Assembly (NCBI GenBank): GCA_900315175.1
Contig: OMYA01000002.1
Span: 124,001-188,000, forward strand
DNA: 64,000 nucleotides
Direction: 5' to 3'
DNA from: an uncultured Bacteroidales bacterium
GTDB lineage: Bacteria > Bacteroidota > Bacteroidia > Bacteroidales > F082
Positions 36,304-44,970 of this stretch are shown here, in pieces. The position numbers and the translations under genes are program-made. Every line of letters begins with the position of its first letter. The stretch's first letter is position 1. Below the pieces are notes generated by a model. That model was not told the origin of the DNA. It did no database searches and saw only the letters and a program-made list of their open reading frames with translations.

Positions 36304-37386
36304 ATGAAAAGGAGTTTCATTATCATCGCAGCCGCAGCAATATTGCTAACCGCCTGTGCGTCAAGCAATAACGTCATCAACGACGACGCGTATTATTCAC
36401 CATACGACAGTGATTCGCAGAGCGACAAGTCCCTAGTGACCTCAAATTACGGCTATTTCGACAACAACTCAGTAAAATCGGAAAAGAGTAACGATCAGGA
36501 TAAATCGAGCAAAATTTACAAGGATTATGCCGTTACAGACAGCATCAACAGGGTTGTAGACACCGTTTACATCGTTGAAGAGAATCCTGAAACACGTGTA
36601 ACTGTTGATTTCGGCGTCGGTTTCGGAGTAGGTTTTGGAGTCGGTTTCGGCTATTGGGACCCATTCTGGGATCCATTCTGGTATCCGACATACAGGCCTT
36701 ATTGGGGCTACAGCCCATATTACTGGGGTTATGCATGGGATCCTTTCTGGGGATGGGGCGGCTATTACCCATATTACCCTCCTTACTATCCATATCACCC
36801 GTACTATCCGCCAGGACCAGGTTATTACAATTATTACAACCACAGCCATCATGGAACACATCACGGCGGTATAAACACCTATAATAATAACGGTCGCAGG
36901 GCAGCAAATCATAATGGAGGCGGAAACAGCTCCGTAAGCGGCAGAAGAAGCGCCGATCATCATAACAATGCAGCAGCAGTAAGCAACCGCGAGAGCTCAA
37001 GACGTTCTTCAGATAACATTTCACGTCCATCGAACAGTACTACCAGAAGGTCGAATCAGTCGGCAACAAGACCAAGTCAGTCGACAACAAGACCAAGCCA
37101 ATCGGCAAACAGACCAAGCCAGTCGGCAACAAGACCGTCTTCACAGAACAAGACGTATACTCCGGCTAACAGCAACCGTCAGTCACGTTCAAGTTCGGAA
37201 TATGTCAGACCGCAGAGGAACAACACCACAACGACAAGACCTAACACTAACACCACCAGAAGCAACACCAGCGCTCCAAGAAGCAGCGGCAGTTATAACT
37301 CAGGCTCACGCGGTGGCAGCGTTGGAGGTGGCGGCATTCGCGGCGGTGGCGGCGGAGGAGGCCGTGTTGGTGGCGGCAGAAGATAA
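36304..37386 (+). CDS. Lipoprotein with aromatic/Gly-Pro-rich middle and Ser/Arg-rich repeat tail
   Basis: A 360-residue low-complexity lipoprotein. The start at 36304 gives [18 protein letters not shown] with a lipobox (LTAC). After a Ser/Asp-rich region come [11 protein letters not shown] glycine repeats (~107-117), then a stretch of Tyr/Trp/Pro (~118-180, runs such as [11 protein letters not shown]), then Asn/His/Gly, then three to four 7-residue repeats of RPSQSxT (~250-280) and a C-terminal Gly-Gly-Gly/Arg tail. Composition suggests a disordered or assembling surface protein; nothing indicates an enzyme. Not assignable to a family by eye. Confidence 0.72.
   Translation: MKRSFIIIAAAAILLTACASSNNVINDDAYYSPYDSDSQSDKSLVTSNYGYFDNNSVKSEKSNDQDKSSKIYKDYAVTDSINRVVDTVYIVEENPETRVTVDFGVGFGVGFGVGFGYWDPFWDPFWYPTYRPYWGYSPYYWGYAWDPFWGWGGYYPYYPPYYPYHPYYPPGPGYYNYYNHSHHGTHHGGINTYNNNGRRAANHNGGGNSSVSGRRSADHHNNAAAVSNRESSRRSSDNISRPSNSTTRRSNQSATRPSQSTTRPSQSANRPSQSATRPSSQNKTYTPANSNRQSRSSSEYVRPQRNNTTTTRPNTNTTRSNTSAPRSSGSYNSGSRGGSVGGGGIRGGGGGGGRVGGGRR
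37052..37140. repeat. 21-bp coding minisatellite (RPSQS repeats)
   Basis: Four imperfect 21-bp units encoding ATRPSQS or TTRPSQS within the preceding lipoprotein gene. Unit number could vary by slippage or recombination. Confidence 0.7.
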
Positions 37387-37395
37387 CATTCTCTC

Positions 37396-37443
37396 CGTCA
37401 TTTCGACTGAAGCGTAATGCGATGCAGCAAAATGGAGAGATCC
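37396..37443. repeat. REP-like palindrome copy 1 (CGTCATTTCGA...GGAGA)
   Basis: Begins CGTCATTTCGACTGAAGCG and ends TGGAGAGATCC, the same arms as the copies at 47809, 50503, 50569, 51028, 51474 and 52154. Starts 9 nt after a stop codon. Confidence 0.72.
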
Positions 37444-37526
37444 TTGTTTAACGGAATTATTAAGTTGTTTACAAAAAAAAGTTCCCGACAATCTCAAAAC
37501 GACAACAAACAATTAACATTAATGAA

Positions 37527-39017
37527 ATGAAATTAGAGATGAAAAAGATATTTTTGACAATAATGATATTAGCGCCAATGTTTATGATGGCGCAAACTGA
37601 CAGCGACATGTTTGATTTCTCCTCGATTTATTATCAGGGAACAGCAAAAAGCGCCGCAATGGGCAACGCGATGGGTGCCGTCGGCTCAGATTTCTCAGCA
37701 ATAGCGATAAACCCGGCAGGATTAGGACTTTTCCGCAAATCGACATTCGTGTTCACTCCAGATTTCTATGCCATATCGACGGAATCGGACTACAAAGACA
37801 GCTATGGCTCTGACAGAGCCTTCAAATTGCCAGTGAACAATATCGGTCTCACATGGACACAGGAATTCAACAACGGCTCACTCAAATCAGCAAGTTTTGC
37901 GATTGGCATTAATAGATTAAACAACTACACTTTCCAATCTTACGTAGACGGCAACAATCCAAACACCTCGCTAATTGATGCGTATATCGAAGAATTATAC
38001 CAAAACGGCATTTACAACGACTACGCATTGGAAGATTATTCTCCAAACGGCATATTCCCATTATGGGAGACATATCTCCTTGATTTTTATGATGACAACA
38101 CCATCGACAGCCAAGTCCCGCAAGGTGGTTTGAACCAGCAGTTTGGAGTGAGCAAGCGCGGCTCGTCACGCGAATTCAACTTAGCGGCCGGTTTCAATTT
38201 CAACGAAAAGGTTTTCTTGGGTGCGTCTGTCAACATACCTTATTTTAACAAAACAGTAACCAAGCAGTATAAAGAAATCAACCTCAACGCCAGCGACAAC
38301 TTCAGGAATTGGGCTCAGGAAGAGATTGTTAAAAACTCAGGAACCGGTATTAATGCCAAAATCGGAGCCATCTTCTACCCTGTCAAATGGTTACGAGTCG
38401 GAGCGGCTTTCCACACACCTACTATATATAAGGTGGAAGAGAGCTGGGGCACCGAGACATGGTCATCATTCAACAATGCAGGTTACAACTACATCTCACC
38501 TACAGGAGTATATACCTACACAGTGACCACGCCTTATCGTCTGAATGCCAGTGCCGCCTTCATATTCGGCAATTTCGGAATGATTACTGCCGATTATGAA
38601 TTAGTGGACTACAGCAAGATGCGTGCATCAAGTTATGATTATAACTATTCGGGGTTCAACGACTACATCCGCAAGACATACAGCACCACATCTAACGTCA
38701 GGTTGGGTACCGAATGGCGTTGGCAGACCATGGCTTTCAGAGCCGGTTACGCCTTCTACGGAAGTCCTTTCGGAATGAACAAATCGGACTACAGAACGGA
38801 TTCATATTCTTGCGGTTTTGGCTTCACCTATCATGTTTTCACGCTTGATTTAGCTTATGTTTTCAGTCAGCGTCACAATTCGTACCAATTGTATGAGCAA
38901 TACTCTGAGTATCCTGCATTGTACGGTCCTAACTATGAGTTTACTGACGACACAAAAGTAAAAGAGACGACCAACATCAATCAGGTGGTCATCTCTTTCA
39001 AGTTCAGATTAGACTGA
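37527..39017 (+). CDS. Outer-membrane transporter, OmpP1/FadL-like
   Basis: A 496-residue beta-barrel protein. The signal peptide ends MFMMAQ (start at 37527, or four codons later at 37539, MKKIFLTIM). The early segment YYQGTAKSAAMGNAMGAVGSDFSAIAINPAGLGLFRKS is the FadL/OmpP1 hallmark (the N-terminal plug with the AxNPAGL motif). Alternating aromatic strands follow, and the end VVISFKFRLD is a barrel C-terminal strand. FadL-type channels import hydrophobic compounds. Bacteroidetes members are often named hemin receptor or TodX-like without proof. Monocistronic. Confidence 0.85.
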   Translation: MKLEMKKIFLTIMILAPMFMMAQTDSDMFDFSSIYYQGTAKSAAMGNAMGAVGSDFSAIAINPAGLGLFRKSTFVFTPDFYAISTESDYKDSYGSDRAFKLPVNNIGLTWTQEFNNGSLKSASFAIGINRLNNYTFQSYVDGNNPNTSLIDAYIEELYQNGIYNDYALEDYSPNGIFPLWETYLLDFYDDNTIDSQVPQGGLNQQFGVSKRGSSREFNLAAGFNFNEKVFLGASVNIPYFNKTVTKQYKEINLNASDNFRNWAQEEIVKNSGTGINAKIGAIFYPVKWLRVGAAFHTPTIYKVEESWGTETWSSFNNAGYNYISPTGVYTYTVTTPYRLNASAAFIFGNFGMITADYELVDYSKMRASSYDYNYSGFNDYIRKTYSTTSNVRLGTEWRWQTMAFRAGYAFYGSPFGMNKSDYRTDSYSCGFGFTYHVFTLDLAYVFSQRHNSYQLYEQYSEYPALYGPNYEFTDDTKVKETTNINQVVISFKFRLD

Positions 39018-39022
39018 TAAAA

Positions 39023-39811
39023 TCAGTTTTTTGCGTTGTATTGGTCGATGATGTCTTGATCGACCAAGATACGGCCGCAGTATTCGCAAACGATAATCTT
39101 CTTGTGGATACGGATATCGAGCTGGTGTTGTGGTGGGATTTTGTTGAAGCATCCGCCGCAGGCATCACGCTCGATTTTCACGACTGCCAAACCGTTACGG
39201 GCGCCTTTTCTGATGCGTTTGTAAGCGGCGAGCAGACGGTCTTCGATCAAAGCTTCGCTTTCTTTTGATTTCTCGACGAGTTCCTCTTCTTCTTTTTCAG
39301 TCTCTTCAACGATTGAGTTGAGCTCTGACTGTTTCACCACGAGGTCGTTTTTACGCTCGGCGAGTTTCTTTTCTGTAGCCTCAAGATTTGTCTTGATATC
39401 ATCGATTTTGATAGTCGCATCTTTGATTCTCTTTTCGCAAAGCTGAATTTCAAGTGATTGATACTCAGTCTCTTTTGTCAAAGAATCATATTCACGGCTG
39501 TTACGGACGTTGTTTTGCTGTTCTTCGTACTTTTTAATCAAAGCTTGTGTTTCTTTGATTTTGATTTTGTAGTTTGTGACGTCAGTGTTGAATTTTTTCA
39601 GGTCGGCGTTGTAATTCTCAATACGGGTTTCGAGACCGGCGACTTCGTCCTCAAGGTCTTGCACTGCTTCTGGCAACTCGCCGCGCACGATGCGGATTCT
39701 ATCTATCTTGGAATCAATCTGTTGCAGTGTGTAAAGTGCAACCAACTTTCTTTCAACGGTAACTTCAATCTGTTCTTCCTCGTTGAGTTTAATTTCTTGA
39801 TTATCAGCCAT
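39023..39811 (-). CDS. Coiled-coil protein with C4 zinc ribbon (CdsZ-like)
   Basis: 262 residues. Residues ~20-200 form a long antiparallel coiled coil (heptads rich in Leu/Ile/Glu/Lys). The C-terminal ~45 residues are a zinc ribbon: CGGC at ~219-222 and CEYC at ~243-246. This is the family of bacterial C4-type zinc-ribbon proteins of which CdsZ (nucleic-acid-binding, near DUF34/Nif3) is the known example. The gene lies 18 nt downstream of nif3, the usual genomic pairing, supporting the assignment. Confidence 0.9.
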   Translation of the reverse strand: MADNQEIKLNEEEQIEVTVERKLVALYTLQQIDSKIDRIRIVRGELPEAVQDLEDEVAGLETRIENYNADLKKFNTDVTNYKIKIKETQALIKKYEEQQNNVRNSREYDSLTKETEYQSLEIQLCEKRIKDATIKIDDIKTNLEATEKKLAERKNDLVVKQSELNSIVEETEKEEEELVEKSKESEALIEDRLLAAYKRIRKGARNGLAVVKIERDACGGCFNKIPPQHQLDIRIHKKIIVCEYCGRILVDQDIIDQYNAKN

Positions 39812-39829
39812 TTATGTTAAATTTTATAT

Positions 39830-40624
39830 TTATACAAAATAGTTTATCGAGTTAGTTTTAACGTTCGAAATTGAAACTGCAAAGTTACAAAATTTTTTAA
39901 TAATAGCATCAGCAATTAATTCTTTTGTAAATTGTTCTGTTTCATAATGTCCTGCATCGACGAGAAGGAGTTTGCCGTCGGCCTCAAAAAAGTCGTGATA
40001 TTTCACGTCGCCAGTGATATAAGCGTCTGCGTTACAATGCTTTACGTTATCAAGCAAGAAAAAGCCGGAGCCGCCACAGACTGCCACTTTTTTAATTTTT
40101 TTGCCTAAAAAATCGGAGTGGCGAAGAGCTTTTGCGTTGAGATTTTTTTTCACAAGGGTCAAAAAATCGGTTTCATCGAGGGCGACATCCAGTTCTCCCA
40201 CCATGCCTCCTCCGGTCAACACGTTGTCGTCGGTCTTTATCGGTTCCAAAATCTCGAGATTTTTCAGTCCGATTTTATCCGCGAGCCATTTACTGACACC
40301 GAGATAGCTGTTGTCGAGATTGGTGTGCATGCAAGCGATGGCGATGTCGTGCTTTATCGCCTTTATAATTGTTCTTTCTATCGTGTTTTCAGGTAAAATA
40401 TGCTTCAGCGGACGATAAATCAGCGGATGATGGCTTATCACAAGATGAAAACCTTTTTCTATCGCCTCGTCAACGACTGCTTCGGTCACATCAATAGTTA
40501 TTAAAACCTTGTCTATCAGCATGTTAGCATCTCCAACAAGAAGTCCTGCATTGTCCCACGACTCTTGCCATTTGAGTGGTGCGATATCAGTAATACATCC
40601 GACTATTTCACTAATTTTATTCAT
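39830..40624 (-). CDS. Nif3-like dinuclear metal-centre protein (DUF34)
   Basis: A 264-residue cytoplasmic protein of the NIF3/YbgI family, which forms a toroidal hexamer with two metals per subunit. Metal-binding motifs are visible: VISHHPLIYRPLKHI (HH pair, residues ~62-76), CMHTNLDNS (~97-105), GDVKYHDFFEADGKLLLVDAGHYETEQFT (His/Glu pair near the C-terminus). It lacks the middle PII-like insertion found in many Bacteroidetes homologues, hence the E. coli-like length. GTP cyclohydrolase-type or metal-insertase roles are proposed, but none is proven. Confidence 0.9.
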   Translation of the reverse strand: MNKISEIVGCITDIAPLKWQESWDNAGLLVGDANMLIDKVLITIDVTEAVVDEAIEKGFHLVISHHPLIYRPLKHILPENTIERTIIKAIKHDIAIACMHTNLDNSYLGVSKWLADKIGLKNLEILEPIKTDDNVLTGGGMVGELDVALDETDFLTLVKKNLNAKALRHSDFLGKKIKKVAVCGGSGFFLLDNVKHCNADAYITGDVKYHDFFEADGKLLLVDAGHYETEQFTKELIADAIIKKFCNFAVSISNVKTNSINYFV

Positions 40625-40682
40625 TTCAAAAATTTTCGCTAAAATAATAAAAATAATGATGCGCGAATCAAAAAATAATTTG

Positions 40683-40690
40683 TATATTTG
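40683..40690 (+). promoter_or_regulatory. Putative -7 box of lpxK-punA-lpxH
   Basis: TATATTTG (perfect TAnnTTTG), 24 nt before the lpxK ATG. Confidence 0.5.
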
Positions 40691-40714
40691 TACCTTGGTA
40701 TTTAAAGTTGACTG

Positions 40715-41764
40715 ATGAACAGATTATTAGCACCGTTATCATGGTTTTATGCGATTGTTTTATACATTCGCCATTGGCTATATGACAGTGAAATCTTGAA
40801 ATCTAAGAGTTTCAATGTGCCAACCATCTGCATCGGGAATCTTGCGCTCGGCGGGACGGGCAAAACTCCTCACACTGAATATCTTATCAGGCTTTTGAAA
40901 GACAAGGCCAATGTGGCTGTGTTGAGCAGAGGTTACGGCAGGAAGACAGAAGGTTTCATCCTTGCCAACGAAAGCTCTTCGGCAGAGCAAGTTGGCGATG
41001 AACCGTTACAATACCGATTGAAATTCAACAACATAACAGTGGCTGTAGACGAAGACAGATGTGAAGGCGTTTATCATCTGATGCATCAGGAAAAGGCTCC
41101 TGACGTCATACTTCTCGACGACGCCTATCAGCATAGAAAAATCAAGCCGGGAATCAATATACTACTTACTGAGTATTACAATCTGTACAAGAAAGACATG
41201 CTTGTTCCGGCCGGGAAGCTTCGTGACGTAAAATACGCTGCAAAACGCGCTGATATTATTATAGTTACGAAATCACCGAGGGTGCTACTGCCGTACGACA
41301 AACGCGATGTGGTACATATTATCAACGCGAAGCCATATCAGAAAGTTTTCTTCACTTATATTGATTTTCAAGGACTTAAACCTGTCAACAATACTGCAAA
41401 AGAGACGATATTGCAGGACATGAAATCTGTTTATCTGTTTTGCGGCATAGCCAACCCATATCCACTTGAAGATTATTTAAAAAGAAAATACAACACATTG
41501 ATTACCAAGTACTTCGACGACCATCATCATTTTAACGACAACGATATTGATATGATTTTGGATGGTTATGACAGTGTGATTGGTAAAAATAAAATCATAG
41601 TAACGACTGAAAAAGACTTAATGCGATTAACAAACTCTTCATTGATCAACAGGTTTGAGAATGTGCCGCTTTTCACCATACCGATTGAGGTGCGTTTCAA
41701 CGATGAGATAGAAGAGGATATATTTAACAATTTGATTTTGAACTATGTTGGAAAAAATTTTTGA
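40715..41764 (+). CDS. lpxK: Tetraacyldisaccharide 4'-kinase LpxK
   Basis: Phosphorylates the 4'-position of the lipid A disaccharide at the inner membrane. 349 residues. An N-terminal hydrophobic helix (LAPLSWFYAIVLYIRHWLY) precedes the Walker A IGNLALGGTGKTPHTEYLI (~44-62). VLSRGYGRKTEGF and the catalytic DD in VILLDDAYQHRKI (~133-145) follow, then the C-terminal TTEKDLMRL. Its 3' end overlaps the purine nucleoside phosphorylase gene by 20 nt, so lpxK and lpxH flank a nucleotide-salvage gene in one transcription unit. Confidence 0.95.
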   Translation: MNRLLAPLSWFYAIVLYIRHWLYDSEILKSKSFNVPTICIGNLALGGTGKTPHTEYLIRLLKDKANVAVLSRGYGRKTEGFILANESSSAEQVGDEPLQYRLKFNNITVAVDEDRCEGVYHLMHQEKAPDVILLDDAYQHRKIKPGINILLTEYYNLYKKDMLVPAGKLRDVKYAAKRADIIIVTKSPRVLLPYDKRDVVHIINAKPYQKVFFTYIDFQGLKPVNNTAKETILQDMKSVYLFCGIANPYPLEDYLKRKYNTLITKYFDDHHHFNDNDIDMILDGYDSVIGKNKIIVTTEKDLMRLTNSSLINRFENVPLFTIPIEVRFNDEIEEDIFNNLILNYVGKNF

Positions 41765-42572
41765 GACAGTAGATTTTATCAAATCTAAGACTAACGGTTT
41801 TGAGCCGGAGATAGGTATAGTTTTAGGTTCGGGTTTGGGCGGATTGGTAAATGTAATGGAAGTTCAATATACAATACCGTTTGCAGATGTCCCTAATTTC
41901 CCGATATCGACGGTGAAAGGCCATAAAGGGCTGTTGGTTTTCGGTATTATTAGTGGTCGCAGGGTGGTCGCCATGCAGGGCCGTTTCCATTATTATGAAG
42001 GATACAGCACCGCGCTTATCACCTTCCCTATTAGAGTCATTAAGTATTTAGGAGCCAAGTTGTTAGTGCTTTCAAACGCCAGCGGCGGCATCAACCCGAG
42101 TTTCCGCGTGAGCGACATCATGTTCATCACAGACCATATCAACCTGTTGCCTAACCCGCTTATCGGCAATAACGACGAGCGTATTGGCACACGTTTTCCT
42201 GACATGAGCAATGCATACGACCACAGATTGATTGTTTTGGCAGACGATATAGCCAAGAAGTTGGATATACATGTGCAGCATGGCGTTTACGTTGCCGATT
42301 CAGGTCCTTCGTATGAGACTCCTGCCGAATACCGTTACTATCGCATAATAGGCGGCGACTGTGTGGGAATGTCAACGGTGCCTGAGGTCATAGTGGCGCG
42401 CCACTGCGGACTCACGGTGTTTGCCGTGTCGGTCATCACCGACCTTGGCGGACAGGAGATACCTGTTGAGGTAACACACGAAGAAGTGCTCAACGCTGCC
42501 AATGTCGCAGAGCCGAAAATGACTGCGATTATACAAGAGATGTTTAAACGCCTTGACGAGATTAAGCTCTGA
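41745..42572 (+). CDS. punA: Purine nucleoside phosphorylase (trimeric, high-molecular-weight-independent type)
   Basis: Phosphorolyses inosine and guanosine to base plus ribose-1-phosphate. 275 residues. Seen: phosphate-binding GSGLGGL near residue 28, GRFHYYEGYS near 83, LVLSNASGGINPSFRVSD near 110, the base-binding YVADSGPSYETPAE with its Glu near 190, and GMSTVPEVIVARHCGL. The start at 41745 (MLEKIFETVDFI) overlaps lpxK by 20 nt, and its stop overlaps the next ATG (TGATG). Confidence 0.95.
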   Translation: MLEKIFETVDFIKSKTNGFEPEIGIVLGSGLGGLVNVMEVQYTIPFADVPNFPISTVKGHKGLLVFGIISGRRVVAMQGRFHYYEGYSTALITFPIRVIKYLGAKLLVLSNASGGINPSFRVSDIMFITDHINLLPNPLIGNNDERIGTRFPDMSNAYDHRLIVLADDIAKKLDIHVQHGVYVADSGPSYETPAEYRYYRIIGGDCVGMSTVPEVIVARHCGLTVFAVSVITDLGGQEIPVEVTHEEVLNAANVAEPKMTAIIQEMFKRLDEIKL

Positions 42573-43318
42573 TGATTTACTTTGCGACAGATTTCCACCT
42601 CGGTGTACCGACCCTCGAAGACAGCCAGCGACGGGAGAAAATGCTTCTCGAGTTTCTTGACTCCATCAAAAAAGACTGCGAGGAGCTGTTCCTGATGGGC
42701 GACTTATTCGATTTCTGGTATGAGTACAAAACGGTGATTCCGAAAGGTCATGTAAGGCTGCTTGGAAAGCTCGCCGAGTTTATCGACAGCGGTATCCCAG
42801 TGCATCTCTTTGCTGGCAACCACGATCTCTGGACATTCTCGTATCTGCAGGAAGAGATTGGCATTCAGGTGCATAGAGATCCAGAAATAATGGTGCTAAA
42901 GGGTAAGAAATTCTTTTTGGTTCACGGCGACGGTCGTGGAGAAGGCGACGGTGGCTACAAATTCCTGAAGAGCGTGTTCGAAAACAGGTTCTTACAATGG
43001 TGTTTCCGTCATATTCACCCTGATTTTGGAATAAGAGTGGCATTGAAATGGTCTCATAATCATAGAGTTAAGAAGCTTAAAAAAGAATCGGAAGGCAATT
43101 ATTACAATGACATTGAGAACACAAGATTGTATAAATATGCCATGACCGAGGCACAGAAAGACCCGACGATAGATTTCTTCGTGTTCGGGCACCAGCACAA
43201 GCCGATGCAGTACAAAACCGGCGAGCACGCAGTGACGACGGTGGTCGGGAACTGGATTTGGGATTACACGTACGCGGTGTTTGACGGTGAGAATATGACG
43301 TTAAAAGAATGGAAATAG
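42572..43318 (+). CDS. lpxH: UDP-2,3-diacylglucosamine diphosphatase (LpxH)
   Basis: Hydrolyses UDP-2,3-diacylglucosamine to lipid X plus UMP in lipid A synthesis. A 248-residue calcineurin-like phosphoesterase with all metal motifs in order: DFHLGVP (residues ~6-12), GDLFDFWYEY (~45-54), GNHDLW (~79-84), HGDGRGEGDGGY (~116-127) and GHQHKP (~204-209). The RFLQWCFRHIHPDFG segment is the lipid-binding helical insertion of LpxH. Coupled to punA by a 1-nt overlap. A CGCAGATT-word repeat region follows. Confidence 0.93.
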   Translation: MIYFATDFHLGVPTLEDSQRREKMLLEFLDSIKKDCEELFLMGDLFDFWYEYKTVIPKGHVRLLGKLAEFIDSGIPVHLFAGNHDLWTFSYLQEEIGIQVHRDPEIMVLKGKKFFLVHGDGRGEGDGGYKFLKSVFENRFLQWCFRHIHPDFGIRVALKWSHNHRVKKLKKESEGNYYNDIENTRLYKYAMTEAQKDPTIDFFVFGHQHKPMQYKTGEHAVTTVVGNWIWDYTYAVFDGENMTLKEWK

Positions 43319-43321
43319 TTT

Positions 43322-43462
43322 AAGCCTCTCGCAGATTACGCTGAAAACGCGGAAATATTCTTCCGACCAAAACTTCCGCGAAATCTGCAGCTCGCGACGC
43401 GAGCAATCCCGCAGAGGAAGAATAGAAAAAATCTGTGATATCTGCGAAATCTGCGAGAGAAG
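43322..43462. repeat. CGCAGATT/AATCTGCG word array with inverted ends
   Basis: The left end (CCTCTCGCAGATTACG) and right end (GATATCTGCGAAATCTGCGAGAG) are inverted copies. Between them lie further copies of the word (CGCGAAATCTGCAG) and short palindromes (CTCGCGACGCGAG). It starts 3 nt after the lpxH stop and ends before the M20 peptidase leader. Confidence 0.75.
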
Positions 43463-43488
43463 TAAAGAAAATCATAAAATTATATAAT

Positions 43489-44850
43489 ATGAATAAAATA
43501 CAAAAATACATTAAAGAAAACGAACAGCGTTTTTTGGACGAGTTGTTCGGACTGATTAGAATTCCGTCTATCAGCTCAGAATCGGCACATAAGCCGGATA
43601 TGATTAAGGCTGCCGAATATTGGAGAGACAGCATCTTAAAGGCAGGCGCCGACAAAGCAGAGGTGATGCCGACAGAGGGCAACCCTATTGTTTACGGAGA
43701 GAAGATCATCGACCCTAAATTGCCAACAGTGTTGGTTTACGGACATTACGACGTGATGCCTGTCGACCCTATCGAGCTGTGGCACACCGACCCGTTTGAG
43801 CCAGTCATCAAAGACGGCAAGATATGGGCTCGCGGTGCTGACGACGACAAAGGCCAGGCTTTCATGCATGCCAAGGCATTTGAGACCATGATGCAGACCG
43901 GCACCCTCCCCTGCAACGTGAAATTCATGCTCGAAGGCGAGGAAGAGATTGGCTCGGGCAGCCTGTCAAAGTGGATAGAAGAATACAAAGACCTTGTAAA
44001 AGCCGATGTCATCTTGGTTTCCGACACAAGTATGATATCGCACGACACACCTTCTATCACAACAGGATTGCGTGGTCTGGCATACTGGGAGGTTGAGGTA
44101 ACTGGCCCGAACGCCGACTTGCATTCAGGACTGTTTGGAGGCGCTGTCGCCAACCCTATCAACACTTTGTGCGAGATGGTGGCAGGTGTGATGGACGAGA
44201 ACAACCACATCACCATTCCTCATTTCTATGACGATGTCGTGGAGTCATCAGCTAAAGAACGCGAGATGCTCAATATGGCACCATATAACGAGGAAGAATT
44301 CAAGAAGGCGTTGGGTGTGAAGGCATTACGCGGCGAGAAGGGTTATACCAAGATTGAGCGCGTCGGTATCCGTCCGACCTTCGATTTATGCGGAATCTGG
44401 GGCGGTTACACAGGCGAAGGCTCGAAGACGGTGCTTCCATCGAAGGCTTACGCCAAGATTTCGTGCCGTTTGGTGCCTAACCAAGACCACGAGAAGATCG
44501 GCAAGCTGTTTAAGGAATATTTCGAGAGCATAGCTCCTGATTATGTGACAGTTAAGGTTACTACGTTGCATGGTGGCGAGGCCTACGGCTGCCCTATCGA
44601 GCTTCCGGCATACAAGGCGGCGGAGCAGGCATATTTCGACACCTACGGCAAGCTGCCTATCCCGATGAGAAGCGGCGGAAGTATCCCGATCATCGCAAGA
44701 TTCGAGAAGGTGTTGGGAATAAAGTCTATCCTGATGGGATTCGGTTTGGGCGAGGACGCAATCCACTCACCGAACGAAAACTACAGACTCGACCACTTCT
44801 TCAAGGGAATTGAGACGATAGTGCAGTTTTATCAGCATTTTGCTAAGTAA
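43489..44850 (+). CDS. M20-family dipeptidase/carboxypeptidase
   Basis: A 453-residue cytoplasmic zinc peptidase. The start at 43489 (MNKIQKYIKENEQRFLDEL) excludes 18 upstream codons that fall in the repeat region. Di-zinc ligands are visible: YGHYDVMPVDP (His/Asp, ~83-93), WARGADDDKG (bridging Asp, ~114-123), EGEEEIGSG (catalytic Glu pair, ~148-156), SDTSMIS, and the C-terminal H in EDAIHSPNE. This is the M20A/dipeptidase subgroup (CNDP-like) that clears di- and tripeptides. It is followed by a repeat array and a terminator. Confidence 0.93.
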   Translation: MNKIQKYIKENEQRFLDELFGLIRIPSISSESAHKPDMIKAAEYWRDSILKAGADKAEVMPTEGNPIVYGEKIIDPKLPTVLVYGHYDVMPVDPIELWHTDPFEPVIKDGKIWARGADDDKGQAFMHAKAFETMMQTGTLPCNVKFMLEGEEEIGSGSLSKWIEEYKDLVKADVILVSDTSMISHDTPSITTGLRGLAYWEVEVTGPNADLHSGLFGGAVANPINTLCEMVAGVMDENNHITIPHFYDDVVESSAKEREMLNMAPYNEEEFKKALGVKALRGEKGYTKIERVGIRPTFDLCGIWGGYTGEGSKTVLPSKAYAKISCRLVPNQDHEKIGKLFKEYFESIAPDYVTVKVTTLHGGEAYGCPIELPAYKAAEQAYFDTYGKLPIPMRSGGSIPIIARFEKVLGIKSILMGFGLGEDAIHSPNENYRLDHFFKGIETIVQFYQHFAK

Positions 44851-44912
44851 AGTTGAGAGTTAAGAGTGTAGAGTTTATAGTAGTTTAAAAGTTTACAGTT
44901 TAATAGTTTAAA
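44851..44912. repeat. Mixed heptamer array after the M20 gene
   Basis: Degenerate 7-bp words GAGAGTT, AAGAGTG and TAGAGTT, then GTTTAAAA, GTTTACA and GTTTAATA, beginning directly after the stop. Its first half is the reverse complement of the 31856-31942 unit, and its second half resembles the rsmG array. Confidence 0.75.
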
Positions 44913-44944
44913 AAAGAGATGAGATTTAAATCCCATCTCTTTTA
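44911..44944. terminator. Terminator hairpin after the M20 gene
   Basis: Stem AAAAGAGATGAGATTT with AAATCCCATCTCTTTT (one mismatch), A-run before and T-rich after. It can act on both strands and lies 27 nt from the stop of the convergent lipoprotein gene. Confidence 0.8.
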
Positions 44945-44970
44945 TTTATTAACAACTATACTTTGAAAAA

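Noticed and set aside
12933..44912. Possible CRISPR arrays in the tandem repeat blocks
   Set aside because: Units are 7-14 bp without unique spacers and there are no cas genes in the window.
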